Shown in pieces: positions 51,212-60,683 of a stretch of 64,000 bases of DNA. The DNA lies in assembly GCF_004912155.1 (NCBI RefSeq), contig NZ_STGX01000004.1, positions 183,776-247,775 of the forward strand, given 5' to 3'. The DNA is from Glycomyces paridis. Its GTDB lineage: Bacteria; Actinomycetota; Actinomycetes; Mycobacteriales; Micromonosporaceae. Every line of letters starts with the position of its first letter. The stretch's first letter is position 1. A program made the position numbers and the translations under genes. The notes under the pieces are model-generated. The model did no database searches and was not told the DNA's origin. It saw nothing but the letters and a program-made list of their open reading frames with translations.

Positions 51212-52354
51212 TCATTTGTCAATGTCGCCGACGACGAAGAACATGGAGCCGAGGATCGCGATCATGTCGGGGATGAGGCAGCCGGTCATGAGGGTGGCGA
51301 GGGCCTGGACGTTGGCGAAGGAGGCGGTGCGGAGCTTGAGGCGCCAGGGGGTCTTGTCGCCGCGGCTGACGAGGTAGTAGCCGTTGGCGCCCAAGGGGTT
51401 CTCGGTCCAGACGTAGGTCTCGCCGGCGGGCGGCTTGAAGATCTTGGGGAGTCTGACGTTGACGGGGCCAGGCGTGGCGGCGGCGCGGTCGAGGCAGGTG
51501 CGGGCGAGGTCGAGGGAGACGGCGACCTGGTCGAGGAGGCAGAGGAACCGGGCGTGGCAGTCGCCTTCGGTACGGGTCACCACGGGGACGTCGAGGCGGT
51601 CGTAGTAGAGGTAGGGCTCGTCGCGGCGCAGGTCGAAGTCGAGGCCCGAGGCGCGGGCGACGGGGCCGCTCACACCGTAGGCGGCGGCGACGGCGGCGTC
51701 GAGGACGCCGACGCCCTTGGTGCGTGCGGCGAAGATCTCGTTGTGCCGCAGGAGCTTGTCGAGGCGGACCATGCCCTGCTCGACGGCGTCGAGGGCGGCG
51801 CGCGAGCGGTCCTCCCAGCCGGCGGGCACGTCGGCGCGCAGGCCGCCGACGCAGTTGTACATGTAGTGGACGCGCCCGCCCGAGGCCTCCTCCATGACCG
51901 CCTGGAGGCGTTCGCGTTCGGTGAAGGCGTAGAACATCGGGGTGATCGCGCCGATCTCCAGCGGGTACGAGCCGAGGAACATGAGGTGGTTGAGCACCCG
52001 GTTCATCTCGGCGAGCGCCATGCGCAGCCACACGGCGCGCTCGGGCGCCTCGATCGCGGCGAGGCGTTCGGCCGCCAGCGCGACGCCGAGTTCGGAGGAG
52101 AACGCCGAGAGCCAGTCGTGGCGGTTGGCCAGGAGCATGATCTGGCGGAAGTCGCGCACCTCGTAGAGCTTTTCGGCGCCGCGGTGCATGTAGCCGATGA
52201 TCGGCTCGCACGCGGTGACGCGCTCGCCGTCGACGCGCAGGCGCAGTCGCAGCACGCCGTGCGTGGAGGGGTGCTGGGGGCCGATGTTGAGCACCATGTC
52301 GGCCGGTTCGGTTCCGGCGCCGACGCCGACGACCACTTCCTCGCGCTCGATCAC
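51212..52354 (-). CDS. nuoD: NADH-quinone oxidoreductase subunit D (orphan nuoD copy)
   Basis: GTG/ATG 52354 region opens [19 protein letters not shown]; 380 residues. It has the 49-kDa subunit/NuoD signature segments [55 protein letters not shown] and [20 protein letters not shown]. NuoD helps form the quinone site of complex I with NuoB. No other nuo genes are adjacent, so this is an orphan duplicate as seen in several actinobacteria. Slight changes in the quinone-site loop cannot be judged without an alignment. It is transcribed away from the 52482 DUF1707 gene. Confidence 0.93.
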   Translation of the reverse strand: MIEREEVVVGVGAGTEPADMVLNIGPQHPSTHGVLRLRLRVDGERVTACEPIIGYMHRGAEKLYEVRDFRQIMLLANRHDWLSAFSSELGVALAAERLAAIEAPERAVWLRMALAEMNRVLNHLMFLGSYPLEIGAITPMFYAFTERERLQAVMEEASGGRVHYMYNCVGGLRADVPAGWEDRSRAALDAVEQGMVRLDKLLRHNEIFAARTKGVGVLDAAVAAAYGVSGPVARASGLDFDLRRDEPYLYYDRLDVPVVTRTEGDCHARFLCLLDQVAVSLDLARTCLDRAAATPGPVNVRLPKIFKPPAGETYVWTENPLGANGYYLVSRGDKTPWRLKLRTASFANVQALATLMTGCLIPDMIAILGSMFFVVGDIDK

Positions 52355-52481
52355 CGCCCCATCGTCTCAGTTCCGGGCCGGTTGGGGAAGTGCCGCGCTC
52401 CGCGCGGTCGGCGATTGTATTGCCGGGGTTGCCGGGCCCTGGCATCCTAGGGGAAGCATCCGACAATGGAGGTACGCCCGA

Positions 52482-52922
52482 ATGGACCGCGATCAGATGC
52501 GCGCCTCGGAGTCCGACCGGCAGGTCGTCATGGAGCGTCTGCGCCAGGCGGTCGAGGAGGGGCGCCTGGACGTCTCGGAGTACCAGGACCGGGTGGACGC
52601 GGCGATGCGCGCCCGCGTGTACTCCGAGCTCGACCTGCTGCTCGCCGACCTCCAGCAGCTGCCGCCGCCGGGGTTCGAGGCGGCGCCGGTGGAGCCGACC
52701 GCGGTCATGCAGCCTTCGCTGTCGAAGGTGAACCAGCAGTTGCGGGACGGCCAGGAGTCGGGGTCGAAGAAGTGGAAGATCACGGGTGTCGCCGCCGCCA
52801 TCGCGGCGGTCATCGCGCTGATCCTGTTCGCCATCGCCCCTGAACTGCTGCTGTACATCGCGATCGGCGTCCTCGTGATCCTGGTGCTGTTCGTGGTCGC
52901 GGCGCTGTCGGGGATGTTCTGA
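52482..52922 (+). CDS. DUF1707 plus membrane tail protein
   Basis: ATG 52482 has GGAGG eight bases ahead; 146 residues. The first 55 residues are DUF1707: MRASESDRQVVMERLRQAVE and EGRLDVSEYQDRVDAAMRAR. A short linker leads to two closely spaced TM helices (ITGVAAAIAAVIALILFAIA, LLYIAIGVLVILVLFVVAAL). The same N-terminal domain occurs in the 34784 gene. It diverges from nuoD across about 127 bases and ends three bases before the next gene, with which it is coupled. Confidence 0.85.
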   Translation: MDRDQMRASESDRQVVMERLRQAVEEGRLDVSEYQDRVDAAMRARVYSELDLLLADLQQLPPPGFEAAPVEPTAVMQPSLSKVNQQLRDGQESGSKKWKITGVAAAIAAVIALILFAIAPELLLYIAIGVLVILVLFVVAALSGMF

Positions 52923-52925
52923 GCG

Positions 52926-53507
52926 GTGACCGACCATCTCGCGTCCTTGCAGGTCAAGGTCGAGCGGCTCCAGACCTCGGGCGCACTGGAGGCGTTGGCC
53001 GCCCGCTGGTTCGAGGACGAGGGCGAGGAGGAGGCCGAGGACCCTGACGGGATCTGGGACCGCGACCACCTCGTGCTCGCCGATCCGGCCGAGCCCGTGG
53101 GCGACTGGCCCGGCGGCCTCGCGGACTGGTTCCGCCTCGCCGGGAGCGCCACGTTCGGCGTCGTCGACGTCGACGCGGAGGCGCAGGTCCGTCCGGTGCG
53201 CCCCGTGGACTCCCTGGGCGAGCCAGTCGACGACCGGCGGTGGCTGCGGATCGGCTCGGTCGGCGGTGAGGACCTCCTCATCATGGACGCCGAGTCGGGC
53301 GAGGTCGCGGTCTACTTCAACCTGTACTTCAAGTACGGGTGGGAATCGCCGCTCCTGCTGCGCCGCCCCGGCGTCCTCGCGTTCCTCGACACCGTGGCGA
53401 TCGGCCCGGACTACCGGCTGGTGCGCGGCCCTGTGGTGAGGCAGCGGGACCCGTGGTGGGACGCCGATCCCTGGTTCCGGTACCTGGCCGAGACCGGCGC
53501 GGCCTGA
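52926..53507 (+). CDS. SUKH-like (SMI1/KNR4-type) protein
   Basis: GTG 52926 starts four bases after the previous stop; 193 residues. The sequence has PGGLADWFRLAGSATFGVVD, RWLRIGSVGGEDLLIMDAES and AVYFNLYFKYGWESPLLLRR, a beta-alpha layout like SMI1/KNR4 (SUKH) proteins. SUKH proteins include immunity proteins of polymorphic toxins. The match is by pattern only and not certain. An acidic stretch (EDEGEEEAEDPDG) is notable near the N-terminus. Confidence 0.68.
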   Translation: MTDHLASLQVKVERLQTSGALEALAARWFEDEGEEEAEDPDGIWDRDHLVLADPAEPVGDWPGGLADWFRLAGSATFGVVDVDAEAQVRPVRPVDSLGEPVDDRRWLRIGSVGGEDLLIMDAESGEVAVYFNLYFKYGWESPLLLRRPGVLAFLDTVAIGPDYRLVRGPVVRQRDPWWDADPWFRYLAETGAA

Positions 53508-53576
53508 TTCGAACACGGGCGCGTCGCACGGCCCTTCTACCCTGCACGGGACGACGCCGCCTCACGAGAGACCCTG

Positions 53577-56500
53577 ATGACCGAGCACGCCGCACCCCGT
53601 GAAGACCGCCTCGAACTGCCCGTGCTCTGGCAGCGGTGGGCACTGCCCAGGCGCGCCAACGCCGTCCGCCCGCGTCTGGCCGCCGATCCGGAGGCCGCCG
53701 CCCTGTACGAGGAGCGGCTCGCGGGCGCACCGGACCTCCTGGTCCGCGCCCGCAGCGAGGAGCGCACCGACCGGGCGCTGCTGGCGAGGGCCGAGGCGCA
53801 CCTGGACGGGTCCCCCGACCCCGCCGGGGCCGCGGTGCTCGCCGACCTCCTCGACCGGCGCGACGTGGTGTCGCGTCTCGCCGAGGGGCGGGACCGGCCG
53901 CGCCCCAAGGCGGGACGGTACGGGGAGCGGACGCACCTTGAGGCCTGGCTGGAGCGCGGCGGCCTGGCGTTCGCGGTCTGCGCGGCCGTCGAGGAGCTGT
54001 CGCTGCGCCCCCTCCACCCGAACCGCGACCGCTCGTTCCACTCGGTCGGATACGGCGATCCGGACGCGGGCCGCTGGGGCCGGTGGGCGGGCGAGGCGCG
54101 GATGCTGCACCTGCTGCGCCTGCGCCTGGCAGAGGCCCCGCAGGAGGTGTACGACGCGGTCGCGGCCGCGGTCGAGGGCCATCGCGACACGCGTGCGAAG
54201 CGGTACGCGGCGGCGGTGGTCATGCCCGACCGCCACGACTGGGTGGCCGACGTCCTCGCCGACTCTCTGCGTCCCTCCGGCACGAAGGTCTTCGACCGCC
54301 TCGCATGGTCCATGATGGGCACTGGTGGGCATCTCGCCATGCACCGCAGGAGCATCAACCCGAAGACGTTCGACGAGCGCTCGGTGGCCGACCTCGTCGC
54401 GAACCTCGGGCCCGCGGCGCTGCCGGTGCTCGCCGCGACCCTGCGGTTCAAGCGCCTCGGCCCGACGCACCGCCACACCGTCCTCCAGGGCGTCGCCCTC
54501 GTTCCGGCCGACCGCGCGGTGTCGGTGATCCTCGACGACGAGGGCGGGTACGGCGCCGCCGAGGCCTTCGCGTCGGTGGCCGCGCGCTTCCCGGCCCGCA
54601 CGGTGCGGGTCGTGCGCGCCCGCGCGGCCGCGGCCGGTGCGGGGGAACGGGCGCGCCTGCTCGGCTCGCTCAAGGCGCAACCGGTCGTCGCCGCCCACCT
54701 CGAAGCGACCGAACCGGCGGCGGCGCAGGAGGACCAGGTGGTCATGCCCGAGTCGTGGGAGGGCTGGGCGCTGCCGCGGCGCGGCAACGCGGTCCGCGAG
54801 GCGTGCGCGCCCGACCCGGAGGCGCCCGCCCGCGAGGACGAGCGACTCGCCGCCGCCGGCGCGGTCGTCGCCGCAGCGGCCGAGGACAGCCCCACCATGG
54901 CCGCGTACGCGCGCGACTACCTCGACGGCGAGGTCGACCCGGTGGCCGCCGCGTGCCTGGCCGAACTCCTCGACCGCGACCACGAGCGGCGATGCCGCGC
55001 CGAGCGGCGCACGGGCGAGCGCGTCCCGGTCGACTTGCGGCGCGAGAGCGACCGCATCGACACCTGGACGATCCGCCACGGCCTGCCGTTCGCCGTCTCC
55101 GCCGCGGCCGCCATGCTGGGGTGCAGCCTCCTGCACCGCGGCCTGCGCGAGACCCGCGGCGCGCGCTCGGGCTATCGGCTGCTCCCCTGGCTCACCGGCC
55201 CGCGCCTGCTCTACACGGTGCGCGCCCGCGTCGCCGAGGCCTCGGCCGAGGAGTACGCCGCGATCGTCGCGGCCGTGGCCGAGCACCGCGGCAACCGCGA
55301 GGGACGCTTCGCCGCCGCCGTCGTCCTCCCCGACGAGACCGACTGGGCCGCTGAGGAACTCGCCGACCCACTCTTCCACGGCACCGCGCACGTCGACCGC
55401 ATTCTGTGGTCGCTCGTCACCGAGCCCGCGCAGGTCGCCCTGCACCGCAAGGACGTCGACCCGGCCACGTTCACCCGCCACAACGTCGCCGACCTCGTCG
55501 CGAACCTCGGCGCCGAGGCCCTCCCGGTCCTCACCGCGACACTGCGGCGCAAACGCCTCCCGACTCCCGCGCGGCGCGACGTGCTCCTCGGCATCGCCCT
55601 CCTCCCCTCCGACGCGGCCGTGGAGGCGCTCCTCGACGCGACCGGCGACCACGGTGCGGCCCAGGCGCTCGACGCCGCCGTCGCGCGCTTCCCCGACCGC
55701 GCCGAGCGCCTCCTGACCGCCCGCGCCGCCGCGGCTGAACCGGGCGAGCGCGCCCGCCTCCTCGGCGTCCTCGCCGCCGCCGGTCGCGGCGGCGCGGACA
55801 CGGCGGCACCGCCGCAGGCGCGCGCCGAGGACCTGCCGCGCGTCCTCGTCTCCCCGCCGTGGACCGAGAAGCGCGCGAACAAGGTCCCGGCGACGATCGC
55901 GGGCCTCGCGGTACCCGAGCCGCAGGTGGTGGGCCGCCCCGGCGAGTTCGAGCGCGCCCTGGCCCTCGAACCCGACCTCGTCTCCTGGGGCGAGGACTAC
56001 TGGGACGCCGGGCCGTCCTTCGAGGACTACCGGACCGGCTGGCGCTACCCCGACAGCCGCCTGTCCGAGCTCGCCCGCCGCGGCCCCGCCGTCGCCGACG
56101 CCGTGGTCGAGGCCGTGCGCAAACACCCCGTGCACGGGCGCGTCATCGTCCCCGTCCGCAGCGCGCCCGCCGCGAGCGCCGCCGCGCACTGGCTGCTGCG
56201 GCTCAAGGCGGGTCACGCCGCGGGCCTGGACTGGTTCGACCGCCACGGCCTCCACGCCGTCCCGCTCCTCCTCCCGGAGGCCTTCGGCCCCAAGGCCTAC
56301 CAGCGGGTCACCGCGCGCGGCGCGCTCCGGCTCCTCTCCTGGCGCCACGGCGCCCAGGCCGTCGCCGACCGCGCCGCGCAGGCGAGCCCCGAAGCGGGCG
56401 AAGCGGTCGCCGAACTCCTCGACGACCCGCTGCGTCCCCTGCTCGCCAATCCCGCCCCCGGCGCGTGGGCCGACCCGGACCGGCTCCCGCCGGTCCTCCT

Positions 56501-57896
56501 CGAAGGCGGGTCGGCGACGCTGCCGCGCACCGCCGTCGCGCACCTCGTCGCCGCGCTCACGCTGTGGGCGCCGCGCGTGCCCTACCCCGGCATCGAGTCG
56601 GTCGCCGCGCACTGCGACCGCGGCTCGCTCGAACGGTTCTCGCTGGCGCTCACCGAACTGTGGATCAGCGCGGGCGCCTCCGGCGACAACGCCTGGGTCG
56701 TCCTCCAACTCGGCCGCTTCGGCGGCGCGGGCGCGGCGGCACTGCTGGAGCGGCACGTGCCGCGCTGGGCCGCCCGCCGCCCCGAACTCGCGACGGCGGG
56801 CCTGGAGGCGCTGGCGGCACTGCCGGCGAAGCACGGCTTCCCGGTGCTGTACCGGCTCTCGCGCGGCGACGCGAAGCCCGTGGTCCGCGAGGGCGCGGCC
56901 CTCCGGTGCGCGGTCGTGGCCGACCGCGTCGGCGTCGAAGTGGAGGTCCTCGCCGACCGCCTCACCCCCGCGTTCGGCCTCGACGATCCCGAGGCGCTGG
57001 TGCTCGACTACGGTTCGCGCAGGTTCCGGATCACTGTGGACGAACGCCTGAACCTCGGTGCGGTCGACGCCGCAGGTAAGGTCCGGCCGCGCCTGCCGAG
57101 CGCGGGGGTGCGCGACGACCGGGACGCCGTGGCCGCCGCGAAGGCCCGCTTCCAGGGCCTGGGCAAGTCCCTGCGGGCCGAGGCGGCCTTCCAGACCGCC
57201 CGGCTGGAGGAGGCGATGCTCACCGGACGCGTCTGGTCAGGCCCGGACTTCGCGCGCCTGGTCGCCCACCCGGTCCTCGCCCCGATCGCGCGCGGCCTGC
57301 TGTGGCTGCACGACGACCCCGAAGGGCCGCAGGGGTTCCGCCTCGCCGAAGACGGCAGTTTCGCCGACGTGCACGACAAGTCGGCCACGCCGCCGCCGGA
57401 GGCCGCGGTGCGCCTCGCCCACCCCGCGCTGCTGGGCCCCGACCTCGCCGCGTGGACGGAGGTCTTCACCGACTACGCGATCCTCCAGCCGTTCGACCAG
57501 CTCGCGCGCTCGGCGCTGACGTTGACGCCCGAGGAGGCCGAGAGCGGCGTCCTGCACCGCTTCACAGGCGCCGAGACGACCTTCGGCGCGCTCCTGGGCG
57601 CCCTGGAGTGGCGCCGCCTGTGGTGGGGCGACGAACGCCCCGCATGGGCCGCCTCCGCGTGGACGCACCTGTTCTCGCGGACGCTCCCCGGCGGCGTCCA
57701 CCTCCTCGCCGAGATCGACCCGAGCCCGGACACCGAAACCCCCGACCTCCAAGGGCGCCACAGGATCGCGCAATTGTGGTTCGCGCCCACGAAGAACCGC
57801 AGGCGCGGCGCCGCCGTCCTGCGCGGCGACGCGGTCAACCCGGTCGCCGTCGCCGAACTCCTCGCCGACCTCGTCCGCGCCACCGGGCTCCGCTGA
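53577..57896 (+). CDS. giant DUF4132 protein with internal duplication
   Basis: ATG 53577 gives 1439 residues. Residues about 1-380 and about 381-745 are diverged copies of one repeat: each begins WxxWALPRRxNAVR (WQRWALPRRANAVR, then WEGWALPRRGNAVR) and later repeats LVANLGPAALPVLAATL/LVANLGAEALPVLTATL and ERARLLG. The rest is HEAT-like (REGAALRCAVVADRVGVEVE) and ends in a DUF4132 C-terminal domain (FTDYAILQPFDQLARSALTL, then IAQLWFAPTKNRRRGAAVLR). DUF4132 proteins are very large cytosolic proteins of unknown function; homologues often lie in MolR-like clusters. The next gene starts within its stop codon (TGATG). Confidence 0.88.
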   Translation: MTEHAAPREDRLELPVLWQRWALPRRANAVRPRLAADPEAAALYEERLAGAPDLLVRARSEERTDRALLARAEAHLDGSPDPAGAAVLADLLDRRDVVSRLAEGRDRPRPKAGRYGERTHLEAWLERGGLAFAVCAAVEELSLRPLHPNRDRSFHSVGYGDPDAGRWGRWAGEARMLHLLRLRLAEAPQEVYDAVAAAVEGHRDTRAKRYAAAVVMPDRHDWVADVLADSLRPSGTKVFDRLAWSMMGTGGHLAMHRRSINPKTFDERSVADLVANLGPAALPVLAATLRFKRLGPTHRHTVLQGVALVPADRAVSVILDDEGGYGAAEAFASVAARFPARTVRVVRARAAAAGAGERARLLGSLKAQPVVAAHLEATEPAAAQEDQVVMPESWEGWALPRRGNAVREACAPDPEAPAREDERLAAAGAVVAAAAEDSPTMAAYARDYLDGEVDPVAAACLAELLDRDHERRCRAERRTGERVPVDLRRESDRIDTWTIRHGLPFAVSAAAAMLGCSLLHRGLRETRGARSGYRLLPWLTGPRLLYTVRARVAEASAEEYAAIVAAVAEHRGNREGRFAAAVVLPDETDWAAEELADPLFHGTAHVDRILWSLVTEPAQVALHRKDVDPATFTRHNVADLVANLGAEALPVLTATLRRKRLPTPARRDVLLGIALLPSDAAVEALLDATGDHGAAQALDAAVARFPDRAERLLTARAAAAEPGERARLLGVLAAAGRGGADTAAPPQARAEDLPRVLVSPPWTEKRANKVPATIAGLAVPEPQVVGRPGEFERALALEPDLVSWGEDYWDAGPSFEDYRTGWRYPDSRLSELARRGPAVADAVVEAVRKHPVHGRVIVPVRSAPAASAAAHWLLRLKAGHAAGLDWFDRHGLHAVPLLLPEAFGPKAYQRVTARGALRLLSWRHGAQAVADRAAQASPEAGEAVAELLDDPLRPLLANPAPGAWADPDRLPPVLLEGGSATLPRTAVAHLVAALTLWAPRVPYPGIESVAAHCDRGSLERFSLALTELWISAGASGDNAWVVLQLGRFGGAGAAALLERHVPRWAARRPELATAGLEALAALPAKHGFPVLYRLSRGDAKPVVREGAALRCAVVADRVGVEVEVLADRLTPAFGLDDPEALVLDYGSRRFRITVDERLNLGAVDAAGKVRPRLPSAGVRDDRDAVAAAKARFQGLGKSLRAEAAFQTARLEEAMLTGRVWSGPDFARLVAHPVLAPIARGLLWLHDDPEGPQGFRLAEDGSFADVHDKSATPPPEAAVRLAHPALLGPDLAAWTEVFTDYAILQPFDQLARSALTLTPEEAESGVLHRFTGAETTFGALLGALEWRRLWWGDERPAWAASAWTHLFSRTLPGGVHLLAEIDPSPDTETPDLQGRHRIAQLWFAPTKNRRRGAAVLRGDAVNPVAVAELLADLVRATGLR

Positions 57897-58309
57897 TGGA
57901 CGACCCGCCGATGCACGTTCCTCCAGAGGTCACCGCAGCCATGCGCGGCGCCGAGTCGGCGCTCCGGGCGGTCTTCGGGGAGCACGGCGTCCCGGTGAGC
58001 GGGCCGTACGACCGCGGCCGGGGCCCGGGCGTGCAGATCGAGGTCGACACCGTCGACGATCCCGCCCAAGGCGTGTACGTCGGCTGGTACGTCGGGTCGG
58101 CTGCTGCGAAGGCGGCGGTCGCCGCGCTCGCCTTGCGGCGTTCGGACGACCTCGCGATCCGCGTGCACGGCGAGCGCACAGTGGAGGGCCTGGCGACCGT
58201 CCGCGCGGTCCTCGCCGAAGCCGGCGTGCGGTTCGAGGAGGTCGAGGACGACTACCGGCCCTTCACCGTCCGCGTCCCGCATGAACAGTTCAACCGAGGA
58301 GCCTCATGA
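57896..58309 (+). CDS. small alpha/beta protein coupled to DUF4132
   Basis: ATG 57896 overlaps the DUF4132 stop (TGATG); ATG 57911 is an internal alternative. It has 137 residues with a plain alpha/beta pattern: ESALRAVFGEHGVPVSGPYD, VQIEVDTVDDPAQGVYVGWY, LATVRAVLAEAGVRFEEVED. There is no signal, TM or catalytic motif. No family is recognised. It is part of a three-gene translationally coupled run (53577, 57896, 58306), suggesting one process. Confidence 0.72.
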   Translation: MDDPPMHVPPEVTAAMRGAESALRAVFGEHGVPVSGPYDRGRGPGVQIEVDTVDDPAQGVYVGWYVGSAAAKAAVAALALRRSDDLAIRVHGERTVEGLATVRAVLAEAGVRFEEVEDDYRPFTVRVPHEQFNRGAS

Positions 58310-59274
58310 GCGGCCCCCCGAACTTCGCGTTCGAGCCGCCCCGCACCGACCCCTGCGACGGCGCTGCGTCGTGCGCGGACCTGCGCGTCCACGTGCACTT
58401 GTGGATCGAGCACGGGAACCTCTCCAGCGCCGACCGACCGGTGCTCGACTACGCCTCCGCCTGGGCCCGCGCCCGCGACGCCCGCCGCGACGCGGACGGC
58501 GCCGAGGTGCGCGGAGCCGACGGGACGGTCTGCTGCACCCTGGAACGGGACGGCGACCGCGTCCGTGTCCGCTCCGGCGAGCGCACCGGCGCGTTCGACC
58601 TGGCGGGTCTCGACGCGTTCGTGGAACGGGTCGCCCAGCGCGCCTGCTCGCTCCTGTACGCCCTGCACCCGCACCTGGTCGACGATCCGAGCCTGCTCGC
58701 CTTCCGCGAGGACCTCGGCATCGGCCCGCCCCGGGTCGCCCCGGTGGCCGACGCGGACCTGCGGGCGCTCGCCGAGGCGACGCTCATGCAGCCCTACCCG
58801 TACGCGGTGGACTGGGAGGCGGTGCGGGCCGCGACCGGTTTCGGCGTCCCCGCGGACTACCGGGCCCTGGTCGAGCGCTTCGGACCGGGCGCGTTCGACT
58901 ACTACCTCCATGTCCTCGCGCCCGGGGCCGAACTCGACGCGCACGATTCCGCGAAGCGGGCCCTGTGGTGGGACGAGTACCTCGCGGAGTACTGGGAGCA
59001 GAGCCCGAAGGACCTGCCGGAGCGGTTGCGCGGCAAGGCGTTCACGATCCTGAACTGGGGCGTGACCGAGGACGGCGCGCACCTGTTCTGGATCGCCGAG
59101 GAGGGCGTGGCGCCCGAGCGGTGGCCCGTGGCGATCCACACCACCGAGGGGCAGCGCTGGGAGTTCTACGAGGAGTCCACGACCGCGGTGCTCGCCGCGC
59201 TCGCGCACGGCGAATCGCCGACCGACCTGATTCCGGCCTTCGACGTCACCGCGATCTACCACCCGCTGTGGTGA
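58306..59274 (+). CDS. SMI1/KNR4 (SUKH)-domain protein
   Basis: ATG 58306 overlaps the previous stop (ATGA); 322 residues. The C-terminal half (about 160-320) is a SUKH domain: VRAATGFGVPADYRALVERF, GAFDYYLHVLAPGAELDAHD, NWGVTEDGAHLFWIAEEG and the terminal ITAIYHPLW-like ending (DVTAIYHPLW). The N-terminal half carries a separate alpha/beta portion with CADLRVHVHLWIEHGNLSSA. SUKH domains are frequent immunity components. The coupled neighbours and the minus-strand toxin-like locus that follows make an immunity or stress role reasonable but unproven. Confidence 0.78.
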   Translation: MSGPPNFAFEPPRTDPCDGAASCADLRVHVHLWIEHGNLSSADRPVLDYASAWARARDARRDADGAEVRGADGTVCCTLERDGDRVRVRSGERTGAFDLAGLDAFVERVAQRACSLLYALHPHLVDDPSLLAFREDLGIGPPRVAPVADADLRALAEATLMQPYPYAVDWEAVRAATGFGVPADYRALVERFGPGAFDYYLHVLAPGAELDAHDSAKRALWWDEYLAEYWEQSPKDLPERLRGKAFTILNWGVTEDGAHLFWIAEEGVAPERWPVAIHTTEGQRWEFYEESTTAVLAALAHGESPTDLIPAFDVTAIYHPLW

Positions 59275-59595
59275 CTAGTCGAAGTACTCCTCGATCGCGT
59301 CGCGCAGGGCCCGCGCCGAGCGGACGCCCAAGAGGACGCGCTGCATCACGCCGTCCTTGAAGACGACCTGGACGGGCATGTTCCGGGGCATGACGCCCCA
59401 GGCGGCGGTGGCGTTCGGGGCGCGGGCGACGTCGAGGAGGCCGATGGCGACCTTCCCCTGGGTCTCCTCCTCCAGCTCGCCGAGCTGGCGGCCGAAGACC
59501 TGGCTGCTCAGGTCGGAGGCGGAGCCGAACACGAGCATGCGCACCCCGGCTCCGGCGGTGAAGGCGGGGACGCTCACGTCGTCGAGGAACTGCAT
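59275..59595 (-). CDS. thioredoxin-like protein lacking the CxxC
   Basis: ATG 59595 gives 106 residues. The fold pattern is thioredoxin-like: VRMLVFGSASDLSSQVFGRQ at the active-site strand/helix, then VAIGLLDVARAPNATAAWGV, MPRNMPVQVVFKDGVMQRVL and a final helix DAIEEYFD. The usual WCxxC is replaced by SASDLS, so no disulfide chemistry is possible. It starts immediately before the 59596 stop and is the last gene of the minus-strand accessory operon; a binding or immunity role is possible. Confidence 0.65.
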   Translation of the reverse strand: MQFLDDVSVPAFTAGAGVRMLVFGSASDLSSQVFGRQLGELEEETQGKVAIGLLDVARAPNATAAWGVMPRNMPVQVVFKDGVMQRVLLGVRSARALRDAIEEYFD

Positions 59596-59919
59596 CTAGT
59601 CCTCCTCGTAGTGGGTGTCGCGCTTCCACTCGACCATGGTGCGCCAGCGGTTGTTGCCCGACAGGTAGCTGGTGAAGGCCGCGAACACGAGTTCCTTGGT
59701 CGGGACGTTCACCTGGTAGTGCCGCCCGGCGTCGCCGTCGCGGTAGTCGAGGTTGTACATGTCGATCTGCGGCACGTAGGAGGTCTGGATGTAGACCTCG
59801 TCCTCGGTGCCGAGGATCGCCATGGAGTGCTCGCCGTCGCCGATGGACTCGATGAGGTCGACGACCTCGCCCTGGGTCGCGTTGTCGGAGACGGTCGCGA
59901 AGTCGGTCTCAAGGTACAC
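59596..59919 (-). CDS. small immunity-like protein
   Basis: ATG 59919 (MYLETDFATVSDNATQGEVV) gives 107 residues. Beta-alpha-beta pattern with DLIESIGDGEHSMAILGTED, IDMYNLDYRDGDAGRHYQVN, PTKELVFAAFTSYLSGNNRW and a terminal DTHYEED. Small size, acidic character and position between unrecognised accessory genes and the toxin-like 60684 gene suggest an immunity protein. No family is recognised. Confidence 0.6.
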   Translation of the reverse strand: MYLETDFATVSDNATQGEVVDLIESIGDGEHSMAILGTEDEVYIQTSYVPQIDMYNLDYRDGDAGRHYQVNVPTKELVFAAFTSYLSGNNRWRTMVEWKRDTHYEED

Positions 59920-59922
59920 GGT

Positions 59923-60681
59923 TCACCTCCCGGTGGTCGTGAACGACCATAGCCGAGGACGGATCTCCTCGGGGTCGACGGGGACGTCGGTGCTCCCGGC
60001 GTCCCAGACGAGCCCGAGCTTCCGGTCCCAGGTCGTCTTCACCGCCTTGTGGGTGTAGTTCTCGCAGCGGACCCAGCCGTGGTCGGCCTCCATGACGCGC
60101 TTGAAGATCCACACCATGCGGTTCATGTCGACGGTGACGGGCCGGTCGTAGGTGGTCCAGTAGTCGCCGGGGTCCCGGTAGGCGAAGGTGACGGCGATGA
60201 ACGGTTCGGGTTCGCGGTCCCAGCGGGCGTGGTCGGGGCCGCGGCGGTACAGGTTGTAGGCCGCGGCCTCCGACTCGGTGAGCGTCACCTCGCACTGCCA
60301 GCCGGGGAACAGGCCGTAGACGTGGGCGTCGACGCCGGGGTCGCGCCCGTTCGTGGGCCGCAGCTCGGCCGCCGAGGGCAGGACGGATATGGCGGTGTCG
60401 CAGCCGTACCCGTCGAGGCGCAGGCCGCCGACGGCGGCGGTCGGCACGGCTTCGGCGAGCTCATGGGCGTGCTGGTGGGCGAAGCGGAAGAACCGCCGCA
60501 GGTCCGCCTCGGCGGTCTCGGTGCGCGCGTCGACGCGGAACAGCGACCGGCCCTCGGGTCCGGCGAGGTAGTGGGTGCGGACCTCCGGTTCGTGGGCGAG
60601 GACGGTCCAGGCGCCCGCGACCCCGGGGAACGGCGCGAGCCGCACCTGCGCCCCGAGGCGCTCGACCATGCTCATCGGCAC
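59923..60681 (-). CDS. unrecognised protein downstream of the toxin-like gene
   Basis: GTG 60681 (reading MPMSMVERLG) has GGAG six bases ahead; 252 residues. Soluble alpha/beta with RVDARTETAEADLRRFFRFA, GGLRLDGYGCDTAISVLPSA, PRLWSFTTTGR at the C-terminus, and a Trp-rich block (DHARWDREPEPFIAVTFAYR, YWTTYDRPVTVDMNRMVWIF). No catalytic motif stands out. It ends just before the 59596 gene and begins two bases after the 60684 stop, so all are co-transcribed. Candidate immunity or chaperone partner of the toxin-like gene. Confidence 0.65.
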   Translation of the reverse strand: MPMSMVERLGAQVRLAPFPGVAGAWTVLAHEPEVRTHYLAGPEGRSLFRVDARTETAEADLRRFFRFAHQHAHELAEAVPTAAVGGLRLDGYGCDTAISVLPSAAELRPTNGRDPGVDAHVYGLFPGWQCEVTLTESEAAAYNLYRRGPDHARWDREPEPFIAVTFAYRDPGDYWTTYDRPVTVDMNRMVWIFKRVMEADHGWVRCENYTHKAVKTTWDRKLGLVWDAGSTDVPVDPEEIRPRLWSFTTTGR

Positions 60682-60683
60682 TG

